DNA of 64,000 nucleotides from Nitrospirota bacterium (GTDB lineage: Bacteria > Nitrospirota > Nitrospiria > Nitrospirales > Nitrospiraceae). Shown here piece by piece: positions 55,925 through 63,154 of this stretch (position 1 is the first letter of the stretch; the number at the start of each line of letters is the position of its first letter). The notes beneath the pieces were generated by a model. It was not told where the DNA came from. It did no database searches and saw only the letters and a list, made by a program, of their open reading frames with translations. The stretch spans positions 1-64,000 of the forward strand of contig NSIK01000024.1 in the NCBI GenBank assembly GCA_002737345.1. The letters run 5' to 3'. The position numbers were made by a program, and so were the translations under genes.

Positions 55925-57049
55925 ATGGAAGCATGGAGACGCATACTCGCCGACAGTATCGTGAAACCGAAAGATCTGGCGGAGCGGCTCGGTGTGGACG
56001 CGAAAGAAATCGAAGCCATCGTAGGCGACTATCCGATGCGCATCACCCCCACAGTGATGGCGACGATTAAAGAAAAAGGCGATGCCATCTGGAAACAGGT
56101 GGTCCCGGACATCGCGGAAATGGACGACTTCGAGGCGGAAGACGATCCGCTCGAAGAAGACCTCATGAGTCCAGTTCCGCATCTGGTCCATCGCTATCCA
56201 GATCGCGTGCTACTCATGGTGACGAACCAATGTCCGATCTATTGCCGCTTCTGCACGAGAAAACGGCTGGTTGGCAAACCGGGCTTCCTCAAAAAAGGCG
56301 AGCTCGACCAGGCCATCGCCTATTTGCGCGAACATACCGAAGTGCGCGACGTCATCCTCTCCGGCGGCGATCCCCTGCTCCTGCCGGATCATCTGCTGGA
56401 ACGGATCCTCAAGGCTTTACGCACGATCCCGCATCTGGAATTGGTTCGCCTCGGCTCCCGGGTACCCGGCACCCTCCCGGAACGGATCACTCCGGAACTC
56501 TGCGCCATCGTGAAGAAGTACCATCCGATTTATATGAACCTGCACTTCAACCACCCGGACGAACTGACGCCGGCTGTCAAAGCGGCCTGCGGCATGTTAG
56601 CCGATGCCGGCGTACCGCTCGGGGCCCAAACCGTCCTGCTCAAAGGCGTCAACGACGATCCGGAGATCATGAAACGGTTGATGCATCAGCTACTACTCGC
56701 CCGCATCAAACCCTACTATCTCTACCAGGCGGACCTGACCAAGGGCACCAACCACTTCCGCACCACGGTCGAAACGGGACTGAACATCATCAAGTCGTTA
56801 CAGGGCCACACCAGCGGCATGGCGATCCCCCACTTCGTGATCGACGCGCCGGGCGGCGGCGGCAAGATCCCCTTGCTTCCCGGCGACTATATGGTGCACA
56901 TGGATGCCGACGGGGTCCTCTTGAAAAACTATGAAGGCAAAGCCTTCCACTATCCCCAGCCGAAACAGGGAACCTCGCGCGAGCTGCCGATGGTCAGCGC
57001 AGAGCCTTCACTGAACGCTTGTAGCAATGGAGAACACGACGATCTGTGA
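55925..57049 (+). CDS. kamA: KamA-family radical SAM aminomutase, lysine 2,3-aminomutase-like
   Basis: The 374-residue protein (start at 55925, AAGGAG 8 bp upstream) has the radical SAM cluster motif CPIYCRFC (C103, C107, C110), LSGGDPLLLPD and the PLP-lysine K314 in DAPGGGGKIPL. Asp270 (QADLTKG) and Asp307 lie 44 and 7 residues before the lysine, as do Asp293 and Asp330 before Lys337 in clostridial lysine 2,3-aminomutase, where they hold the lysine side-chain amine. Glutamate mutases lack these. So beta-lysine formation is the best guess; an EF-P-modifying EpmB role is also possible. It overlaps the next gene by 4 bp (GTGA). Confidence 0.88.
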   Translation: MEAWRRILADSIVKPKDLAERLGVDAKEIEAIVGDYPMRITPTVMATIKEKGDAIWKQVVPDIAEMDDFEAEDDPLEEDLMSPVPHLVHRYPDRVLLMVTNQCPIYCRFCTRKRLVGKPGFLKKGELDQAIAYLREHTEVRDVILSGGDPLLLPDHLLERILKALRTIPHLELVRLGSRVPGTLPERITPELCAIVKKYHPIYMNLHFNHPDELTPAVKAACGMLADAGVPLGAQTVLLKGVNDDPEIMKRLMHQLLLARIKPYYLYQADLTKGTNHFRTTVETGLNIIKSLQGHTSGMAIPHFVIDAPGGGGKIPLLPGDYMVHMDADGVLLKNYEGKAFHYPQPKQGTSRELPMVSAEPSLNACSNGEHDDL

Positions 57050-58197
57050 GTACGCCATCCACCCAGGGTATTTTGCCGTACCAACAGATTAAACAGCTGA
57101 TCGCGAGGGGCGCCATCCATGCTGACGTGCCGATCGAAGATCGGCAGATTCAGCCGGCCAGTCTCGATCTGCGGCTTGGACGCAAGGCCTACCGGTTGAT
57201 CAGCAGCTTCCTGCCGGAACTGTCCGAGATCACGAGCCGGCTCAACGTCCTGGACTTCTACCAGTCCGATCTCGTGATGTATGAGATCGACCTCACCGAA
57301 GGGGCCATTCTCGAGAAGGGCCATGTCTATTTGGTGCCGCTGTTGGAACGGGTGACCTTACCTAAAACCATTCGGGCGCGGACCAATCCTAAAAGCACGA
57401 CAGGGCGGCTGGACATCTTTACCCGCGTCGTGACGGATCTCAACACCGGGTTCGATGAAATCCGGGCTGGCTATTCTGGCCCCCTCTATCTCGAAATCGT
57501 GCCCCGCTCATTCACGATCAAGGTGAAGACCGGCTACGCGCTCAATCAAATTCGCTTCGTACGCGGCGACGCCACCGTGTCAGACCAGTCGCTCCAGAGG
57601 CTCCACAAGCGCGAACCCCTGCTCTATCACAATCTCCCCACGAAACAGGCGCTGCCCGCCCGCGACTTCCGGACGGATCGTGGCCTGTTCCTCCGCATCG
57701 ATCTGAAAGGGGACGACCGCAGCGCCACCCCAATTATCGGCTATCGAGCGAAGAAGAACAGCCACGTCATCGACCTCTCAAAGATCGGCCATTATACGGC
57801 GCTCGATTTCTGGGAGCCCCTCTACCGCCACCGCCAGGACAGCCTCCTCTTGGAACCGGAAGAGTTTTACATTCTCGCGTCGAAAGAGCGGATCCGCGTG
57901 CCGGCCGGCTATGCCGCAGAAATGGTCGCCTTCGAAGCGGCCTGCGGCGAATTGCGAACCCACTACGCAGGATTTTTTGATCCGGGATTCGGATATGGAC
58001 ATGGCGAGTTGCACGGCACCCAAGTGGTGCTGGAAGTGCGCCCCCACGACGTGCCCTTCCTGATCCATGATGGACAAACCTTCTTCAAGGTTGTATACGA
58101 CAAGATGGTCGCGCGCCCCAGCCAGCTCTACGGGAGGGCTCTCGGCTCCTCCTATCAGCGTCAGGGGTTGACCCTGAGCAAACATTTTAAGGTGTAG
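57046..58197 (+). CDS. dcd: Two-domain dCTP deaminase
   Basis: The 383-residue protein starts at GTG, overlapping the kamA stop. It holds two dCTP deaminase/dUTPase-like halves: IQPASLDLRLG and RARTNPKSTTGRLDIFTRVV in the first, and AGYAAEMVAFEAACGELRTHY then GFFDPGFGYG in the second. It fits the double-length bacterial 2'-deoxycytidine 5'-triphosphate deaminase group, about twice the usual 170-190 residues. It deaminates dCTP to dUTP for thymidylate synthesis. Coupling with kamA is probably positional. Confidence 0.88.
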   Translation: MSTPSTQGILPYQQIKQLIARGAIHADVPIEDRQIQPASLDLRLGRKAYRLISSFLPELSEITSRLNVLDFYQSDLVMYEIDLTEGAILEKGHVYLVPLLERVTLPKTIRARTNPKSTTGRLDIFTRVVTDLNTGFDEIRAGYSGPLYLEIVPRSFTIKVKTGYALNQIRFVRGDATVSDQSLQRLHKREPLLYHNLPTKQALPARDFRTDRGLFLRIDLKGDDRSATPIIGYRAKKNSHVIDLSKIGHYTALDFWEPLYRHRQDSLLLEPEEFYILASKERIRVPAGYAAEMVAFEAACGELRTHYAGFFDPGFGYGHGELHGTQVVLEVRPHDVPFLIHDGQTFFKVVYDKMVARPSQLYGRALGSSYQRQGLTLSKHFKV

Positions 58198-58236
58198 CCT
58201 GATAACGTTTGACGAACAATTAGGAACCTGTTGACC

Positions 58237-58620
58237 ATGCAGCCAGAACCAACCAATACGCCACGTCGCCCGGAATCAGACGACGACTCCGGCAGCGATA
58301 ACCAGATGCGCGTCGCCGGGATGATCGTCGGCACCGCCCTCATTTTCCTCGGTTTCCTCGACGTGTTTCTCTCGATCAGCGGAGGATTCGAGATCGACGT
58401 TATCCCCCTCTTGATTTACTTCGGAGGCGTCGCGGTCTGGGCCAATGCGGTCGTCGAAAACATGACCCTCCGCTACAGCGTCATCGGGGCGTCCCTCCTG
58501 CTTGCCGCCGTCTTCTTCCACTATGGGGAAGTCCTCTTCTGGCACAAGCAAGTGGTGTTTTGGGTCACGGTCGTCGTGGTCATGTATTTTATGTTTAACG
58601 AACCGAAGAAACCCGCCTAG
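58237..58620 (+). CDS. Small membrane protein, unknown function
   Basis: The 127-residue protein begins with an acidic cytosolic tail (PESDDDSGSDNQ) and has about four hydrophobic segments: MIVGTALIFLGFLDVFLSI, VIPLLIYFGGVAVWANAVV, YSVIGASLLLAAVFFHYG and VVFWVTVVVVMYFMF. I do not recognise a family. ATG 58237 is preferred over TTG 58231. It is followed by two glycosyltransferase-like genes with gaps of 5 and 3 bp, so it may belong to their unit. Confidence 0.75.
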   Translation: MQPEPTNTPRRPESDDDSGSDNQMRVAGMIVGTALIFLGFLDVFLSISGGFEIDVIPLLIYFGGVAVWANAVVENMTLRYSVIGASLLLAAVFFHYGEVLFWHKQVVFWVTVVVVMYFMFNEPKKPA

Positions 58621-58625
58621 CAGCC

Positions 58626-59339
58626 ATGGCGATGACGATTTCCGTCATCATCCCCACGCTGAACGAAGAACGGACGATCATGGCCACCGTGGCGCAGACC
58701 GCGGCTCTCGGCTTCAATGAACTCATCGTGGTGGATGGAGGAAGCAGCGATCGGACGCCCCTACTCGTCGAATCCTATCGACTCAGCACTCAGTCCTCAC
58801 CGCGCAGTCCTGTTCGACTGATAACCGCTCCACGCGGACGGGCCAGCCAGATGAACGAAGGCGCAACGGCCGGTCGCGGTGACGTCCTCCTCTTTCTCCA
58901 TGCCGACACGCACCTCCCACAGGACGCAAAGACCGCAATCGAGGCTGCGTTCTCTGACCAACGAATAGTCGGAGGACGATTCGACATTCGCTTCGATCGT
59001 CCCTCGATCTGGGGCCGCATGATTAGTAGAATGATGAACTGGCGATCGAGAGTGAGCGGCATCGCCACAGGCGATCAGGCCCTGTTTGTACGCCGTCCCA
59101 TCTTCGAACGAATGGGCGGCTTCGCCGACCTGCCCTTGATGGAAGATGTCGATTTCTCCCGCAGGCTCAAACGAATGGGGAAAACTGCAGCCTTGACCTC
59201 AACCGTCACCACGTCCTTCCGCCGCTGGGAACAGCAAGGTCTCGTGCAGACAATTCTCTTGATGTGGGGGCTCCGACTCCTGTACTGGATGGGCATGAGC
59301 ACTCACACCCTGCATCGCTGGTATAGATTGGTACGATAA
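58626..59339 (+). CDS. Family 2 glycosyltransferase (TIGR04283 type)
   Basis: The 237-residue protein has ISVIIPTLNEERTI, ELIVVDGGSSDRT, RGRASQMNEGA, GDVLLFLHADTHLP and a C-terminal GDQALFVRR then GGFADLPLMEDVDFSRRLKR. This is the GT-A fold of the family often paired with a TIGR04282 protein, as here: the next gene starts 3 bp later. Such pairs were named for proximity to radical SAM/selenoprotein genes; the sugar product is unknown. Confidence 0.88.
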   Translation: MAMTISVIIPTLNEERTIMATVAQTAALGFNELIVVDGGSSDRTPLLVESYRLSTQSSPRSPVRLITAPRGRASQMNEGATAGRGDVLLFLHADTHLPQDAKTAIEAAFSDQRIVGGRFDIRFDRPSIWGRMISRMMNWRSRVSGIATGDQALFVRRPIFERMGGFADLPLMEDVDFSRRLKRMGKTAALTSTVTTSFRRWEQQGLVQTILLMWGLRLLYWMGMSTHTLHRWYRLVR

Positions 59340-59342
59340 ATC

Positions 59343-60089
59343 ATGAAACAGCCTGCCGCTCAATCGTCCGACAACGCGCACACGGCCCTCGTCATCTTCG
59401 CCAAGGCTCCGATCCCCGGCGAAGTGAAAACGCGGCTCTGCCCGCCGCTCACGCTGGATGAAGCGGCCACCCTGCATGGCAGCTTCGTCCTCGACATGCT
59501 GGAACGGTCCAAACTTGCTGCCGCGAAACTGCAGCTGCCCTTCCATCGATACCTGGCCTGCGCCCCTTCCTCCGAGCTGGTGTTCTTTAAAATTATGGAA
59601 GAGCGGCAAGGCGTCCGCCTCTTGGATCAAATAGGAGAGGATCTGGGCCAACGGATGCACCACATTGCTGCCCAGCTCTTCGCTAAAGGCTATACGCAGG
59701 TCATCATCGTGGGCACCGACGTTCCAACCTTGCCCCTAGCGGTCTACCAAGAAGCGCTCACGTTGCTGGGTCGTTCGGATGTGGTCTTGGGTCCGGCCCT
59801 CGATGGAGGCTACTACCTCATCGGCCTCAAACAGCCAGCCGAAAAACTCTTTGCCAACGTGCCCTGGTCCACCGATCAAGTACTCACCGTCACGCAGCAA
59901 AACGCCAAGGCGCTGGGCTTGTCTGTCGGACTCACTACCGCCTGGCGCGACGTGGATACGATCGAGGACTTGCAGTCGCTCATCACAGAAGGCCAAGAGG
60001 ACGACAAGAAACCTAAGCAAGACCGGGTCTTCTCCATGAGAACAGCCGGCACCCTGCAGCTGCTCGCAACCAGACTCAAAACTCGATAA
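59343..60089 (+). CDS. TIGR04282/DUF2064 glycosyltransferase-like protein
   Basis: The 248-residue protein has the hallmark LVIFAKAPIPGEVKTRLCPP, then VIIVGTDVPTLPL, VVLGPALDGGYYLIGL and DVDTIEDLQSL. It resembles CofC/nucleotidyltransferase-fold proteins. It is translationally close to the TIGR04283-type gene, and the two probably act together. Its function is not established. Confidence 0.88.
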   Translation: MKQPAAQSSDNAHTALVIFAKAPIPGEVKTRLCPPLTLDEAATLHGSFVLDMLERSKLAAAKLQLPFHRYLACAPSSELVFFKIMEERQGVRLLDQIGEDLGQRMHHIAAQLFAKGYTQVIIVGTDVPTLPLAVYQEALTLLGRSDVVLGPALDGGYYLIGLKQPAEKLFANVPWSTDQVLTVTQQNAKALGLSVGLTTAWRDVDTIEDLQSLITEGQEDDKKPKQDRVFSMRTAGTLQLLATRLKTR

Positions 60090-60097
60090 GCTCAGCG

Positions 60098-60103
60098 TAT
60101 AAT
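60098..60103 (+). promoter_or_regulatory. Consensus -10 box upstream of the SDR gene
   Basis: TATAAT at 60098-60103 lies 26 bp before the SDR start and just after the previous stop codon. The -35 region is poor (CTCAAA). Confidence 0.4.
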
Positions 60104-60128
60104 AATGCAGGCCAGAAAGGGAGCACCG

Positions 60129-60863
60129 ATGGCAGAGCGAGTGGCGCTCATCACAGGCGGGGCTAAAGGCATCGGACGGGGCATCGCGCTCGACCTGGCG
60201 GCGCAGCACTGGTCGGTCGCCATCTGCTACCGCACCAGCGAACCAGAAGCCACGGCCACAGCCGACGCTATCATCAAGCTCGGCGGTCGGGCCCTCTCCA
60301 TTCGCTGCGACGTGTCAGATCCCCAAGCGGCTCAAGATCTCGTGGCGCAGGTCGAGCAGAAATGGGGACAGATCGACGCGCTAATCAACGGCGCAGGCCC
60401 CTACCATCGCGTGAACCTGTTCGACGAAACGGTCGAAGGCTGGAACGAAATGTTCGACGGCAACCTCCACCCTATTTTCTATCTGGCACAAGCCGTCGCG
60501 CCCGGCATGAAATCCCGTCAGTCCGGCCGCATCATCAACTTCAGCATGGCCAACGCCGACCAGATGATTGCCCAGCCTGACGTCACGGCCCATTACATCG
60601 CCAAGGTCGGCGTCCTGATTCTGACGCGCACCTGGGCCAAACTCCTGGCGCCGCACAACATTACCGTCAATGCCATTTCCCCCGGCTTCATCGACTCAGG
60701 GAGTGCACCGCCAGACGAACTCGCCGCCATGACCAAACGCATCCCTGCCCGCTACATCGGTACGGTAAACGATACGGTTGCCGCAGTGCGCTATCTGCTC
60801 AGCGACGACGCGCGGTACGTCAACGGGGCGAACATTCAAATTAGTGGGGCCTGGGGGGTATAA
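60129..60863 (+). CDS. Short-chain dehydrogenase/reductase
   Basis: The 244-residue protein (start 60129 with GGGAG upstream) has the cofactor motif TGGAKGIGRGIA, NGAGPY in place of the usual NNAG, catalytic Tyr and Lys in HYIAKVGVL, and a C-terminal NGANIQISGAWGV. It resembles FabG or pteridine-reductase-like SDRs. The Ser of the SDR triad should lie in INFSMANAD. Substrate is unknown; a pterin reductase is possible given folE/queD 18 kb away, but that is weak. Confidence 0.87.
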   Translation: MAERVALITGGAKGIGRGIALDLAAQHWSVAICYRTSEPEATATADAIIKLGGRALSIRCDVSDPQAAQDLVAQVEQKWGQIDALINGAGPYHRVNLFDETVEGWNEMFDGNLHPIFYLAQAVAPGMKSRQSGRIINFSMANADQMIAQPDVTAHYIAKVGVLILTRTWAKLLAPHNITVNAISPGFIDSGSAPPDELAAMTKRIPARYIGTVNDTVAAVRYLLSDDARYVNGANIQISGAWGV

Positions 60864-60883
60864 GACCGCTCAACGGCCTCGGC

Positions 60884-60960
60884 TCTTTGCTCGCGCAACG
60901 CGCGGTTTGAGAAAGCCTTCGTTGGACGCGCGCAGTTGAGCTAAAGCCGTCCAGCCGTCT
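60884..60960. repeat. Repeat C (GCTCGCGCAACGCGCGG...GTTGGACGCGCGCA)
   Basis: TTGCTCGCGCAACGCGCGG, AGCCTTCGTTGGACGCGCGC and AGTTGAGC occur in the gap before the zinc-ribbon gene. A second copy lies at 62218-62273. On the minus strand both encode a short LRASNEG-x-L-x-PRVARA reading frame. Confidence 0.75.
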
Positions 60961-60996
60961 TGAGATAATAACAAATGCGAATATGAGGAAGGCATC

Positions 60997-61401
60997 ATGA
61001 GATCAGAGCAAGAACGCGAGACCCACCAGCGGTTTGTACGGGCCCTCCAACACGAACACCTCACCTGCCCCAACCCAGGATGCGGCGGAGCGATACACAG
61101 CAGGGATCTGTCTCAACAGACAGACAAGATTAAGACCTACGAAACAGCATGCGAACGGTGCGGACAGAAAGAGCGGATTGCCGGGAATGAACAGGCCATG
61201 CCGCCCTGGGACAATGCTTCACTGGAACTGATGGCAGACGAACACCTCATGCATCAACAACCGGTTTGCCCCTTCGACGACACGCCGGTAGTCTTCATCT
61301 CCCTCCCCAATCCACGGCGCCGCGCGCGCTATCGCCTCTGCTGTTTCTACTGCGGCCGCCAAACCGAAATGGACTGGCCACCGGCAGAGAGCAAACGGTA
61401 A
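60997..61401 (+). CDS. Zinc-ribbon protein, unknown function
   Basis: The 134-residue protein has four cysteine pairs or near-pairs: CPNPGC (about 24-29), CERC (about 52-55), CPFDD (about 90) and CCFYC (about 114-118). That suggests two zinc ribbons. It has no signal peptide or membrane helix. I do not recognise the family. It stands alone after a repeat C copy; GAGGAAGG precedes the ATG. Confidence 0.75.
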   Translation: MRSEQERETHQRFVRALQHEHLTCPNPGCGGAIHSRDLSQQTDKIKTYETACERCGQKERIAGNEQAMPPWDNASLELMADEHLMHQQPVCPFDDTPVVFISLPNPRRRARYRLCCFYCGRQTEMDWPPAESKR

Positions 61402-61544
61402 AGTACCGGTACGGCTGGGCCGGAGCGTTGCGGCGGTAACTCGGCCAGAGGCTGATCAGGCGATCCCGGGTCCCGCTTCCGCTCTCGACCCTCAACGGGT
61501 TTCTCGTGGAGAGGCCACGGCCTGCCAGTTTTGGTACCCGTGAA

Positions 61545-61574
61545 TTGCCTTTCACTCTGGGGCTGCGGTATTGT
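61545..61574 (+). promoter_or_regulatory. Candidate promoter of the bolA-grx unit
   Basis: TTGCCT (61545-61550) and TATTGT (61569-61574) are 18 bp apart, 24 bp before the bolA start. Confidence 0.35.
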
Positions 61575-61598
61575 AAAATATACATAGTAGGAGAGGGC

Positions 61599-61838
61599 AT
61601 GATTACACCTGATGTGCTAACGGAATATGTGCGCCGGATAATGCCAGACGCTGCGGTCACGGTCTTGGACCGGACCGGCACGATGGATCACCTGAAAGTG
61701 GTGGTGGTCTCGGTCGCCTTCGCAGGGAAGAACTTGCTGGATCGGCATCGCATGATCTATCAGGCATTAGATGTTCCGTTGAAAGACGGACGGATTCATG
61801 CCCTTGAACTCACAGCTAAAACAACAGATGAAGACTAG
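61599..61838 (+). CDS. bolA: BolA-family protein
   Basis: The start at 61599 has AGGAGAGG upstream and gives 79 residues. MITPDVLTEYVRRIMPDAA, HLKVVVVSVAFAGKNLLDRH and GRIHALELTAKT follow the BolA pattern, with a His in the cluster-binding loop. BolA proteins bind a [2Fe-2S] cluster together with a monothiol glutaredoxin, and exactly such a gene follows 11 bp later. Confidence 0.9.
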   Translation: MITPDVLTEYVRRIMPDAAVTVLDRTGTMDHLKVVVVSVAFAGKNLLDRHRMIYQALDVPLKDGRIHALELTAKTTDED

Positions 61839-61849
61839 GAGGCCGACCC

Positions 61850-62173
61850 ATGGCAGACCCCATTCAAGAAGAAATTAACAAAGAAGTTGCCGCGCATAAG
61901 ATTTTGATCTACGGCAAGGGCACCAAGCAAATGCCGATGTGCGGGTTCACGCGAGAGACCATACAGTTCTTCGATAAGTACGGGTATCCGTTTGAACTCA
62001 TCGATGTCTTGTCTCAACCGGCCAAGCGGGATGCGCTTGCGAAAATGACCAACTGGCCGACGCTGCCCAAGGTGTTCATCGACGGACAGTTTTATGGCGA
62101 CACCGATGTGCTGGATCCTATGGCCGCTAAAGGCGAGATGGAGCCGCTACTAAAAAAAGCCTTCGGGAAATAG
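61850..62173 (+). CDS. Monothiol glutaredoxin (Grx4 type) with CGFT active site
   Basis: The 107-residue protein has KGTKQMPMCGFT (C31), WPTLPKVFIDG and GDTDVLDPMAAKG. The class normally has CGFS; here the Ser is Thr34. It carries [2Fe-2S] clusters as a homodimer or with BolA. AGGAGG precedes the start. It is co-transcribed with bolA and ends at a strong terminator (62194-62296). Confidence 0.93.
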   Translation: MADPIQEEINKEVAAHKILIYGKGTKQMPMCGFTRETIQFFDKYGYPFELIDVLSQPAKRDALAKMTNWPTLPKVFIDGQFYGDTDVLDPMAAKGEMEPLLKKAFGK

Positions 62174-62193
62174 CATCGTCGAGAAGAAGATCG

Positions 62194-62296
62194 GGAAGGG
62201 CGCCTGCCACACACTCCTGCTCGCGCAACGCGCGGCCTCAAACGGCCCTCGTTGGACGCGCGCAATCGAGAGTACGGCAGGCGCCCTTCCTTTTTT
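62194..62296 (+). terminator. Intrinsic terminator whose loop contains repeat C
   Basis: GGAAGGGCGCCTGCC (62194-62208) and its perfect complement (62276-62290) form a 15-bp stem followed by TTTTTT. The 67-nt loop is almost entirely the repeat C copy. It ends the bolA-grx message. Confidence 0.8.
62218..62273. repeat. Repeat C, second copy, inside a terminator loop
   Basis: TGCTCGCGCAACGCGCGGCC, CCCTCGTTGGACGCGCGCAA and TCGAGAG match the copy at 60884-60960 at most positions. The bases after the terminator up to 62438 show no gene. Confidence 0.75.
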
Positions 62297-62438
62297 CCCC
62301 ATGCAGCAGCCTGAGAGGGAGAGAGTAAGCGTGGGCAGGGAGGAAGGCTGAGAGACGATGACGGCTTCTTCTGCGTCCGCCAATCCCACGGCGGCACCGG
62401 CGGCTGGGTTAGGAAAACACGGCAGAGAATCGACGGAC

Positions 62439-62897
62439 CTATCGGTACCCTTCGCCGCGAGAGTCTTTATTGTCCAGCACCACGACCTGCTTGGCCCTAT
62501 GTGCGGACACATCACGGACACCGCCCGGCAACTTCAGCAGCTCCTCAGGCCAGGAGATCACTCCCATGTCCGTCATACCTTGGAGCTTGGCGCCTGCTTC
62601 TATCATCAGCACCGGCGTATGGACCTCCCCGATCAACGTCGCCGTCTTCAGCAACTGCACGGACTCCGTCGCCAGCACGTTCGCCTTGATACGCCCGCTG
62701 CTGATCAGCGTGCCGGCCGTAATCGTCCCCTGAACCAGTCCATCCTCGCCGACAATGACCTGGCCCTTGGTCTCAAGATCGCCGTCTAGACGGCCATCGA
62801 TCCGCACCGTCCCCTCAACATGGATCTCGCCTTTCAAGATGACCCCTTTAGCCAACAGGGTAATGTTGTCATCTCCCGAAAAATCGCTCTTCTTCAT
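62439..62897 (-). CDS. Bactofilin
   Basis: The 152-residue protein has a core of short beta-helix repeats with alternating hydrophobic and glycine residues: ITLLAKGVILKGEIHVEG, VRIDGRLDGDLETKGQ, VIVGEDGLVQGTI and GRIKANVLA. Bactofilins self-assemble into filaments that organise cell shape or envelope enzymes. A short N-terminal tail and ~30-residue charged C-terminal tail flank the core, as is usual. Confidence 0.92.
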   Translation of the reverse strand: MKKSDFSGDDNITLLAKGVILKGEIHVEGTVRIDGRLDGDLETKGQVIVGEDGLVQGTITAGTLISSGRIKANVLATESVQLLKTATLIGEVHTPVLMIEAGAKLQGMTDMGVISWPEELLKLPGGVRDVSAHRAKQVVVLDNKDSRGEGYR

Positions 62898-62976
62898 GCG
62901 TCACTCCCCCTTCCCACCTAACTCGTTACCCCCAAGCTTACACCATTCGGCTGAGCGAGGCCTAGGAGAATCCAAA

Positions 62977-63129
62977 CTATGCCGGAGCCGCTCCCAGAGT
63001 CCCCCCATGCACCTCGCAATAGATGGTGGGCTCCGCCCGCTCGACGGCGACCGGATCAATGCCGAAATGGGAATAGAACCAGCGGTCTTTGATAGTCAGG
63101 ACCCAGGCCCCCCAGAGCCAGGCTCGCAT
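62977..63129 (-). CDS. Possible small partner protein of the symporter (50 residues)
   Basis: An ATG at 63129, preceded by GGGTGA, opens a 50-residue frame MRAWLWGAWVLTIKDRWFYS then HFGIDPVAVERAEPTIYCE. It starts 25 bp after the symporter stop on the same strand. The hydrophobic start and the protein-like middle (IKDRWFYSHFGID) suggest a real small gene, as small proteins often accompany solute symporters. It could also be a remnant. I do not recognise it. Confidence 0.45.
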   Translation of the reverse strand: MRAWLWGAWVLTIKDRWFYSHFGIDPVAVERAEPTIYCEVHGGTLGAAPA

Positions 63130-63154
63130 AGGTCACCCATCGCGCAATTTTTTA

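Noticed and set aside
61295-61681. 128-residue minus-strand frame over the zinc-ribbon and bolA genes
   Set aside because: It overlaps two supported plus-strand genes and shows no family motif.
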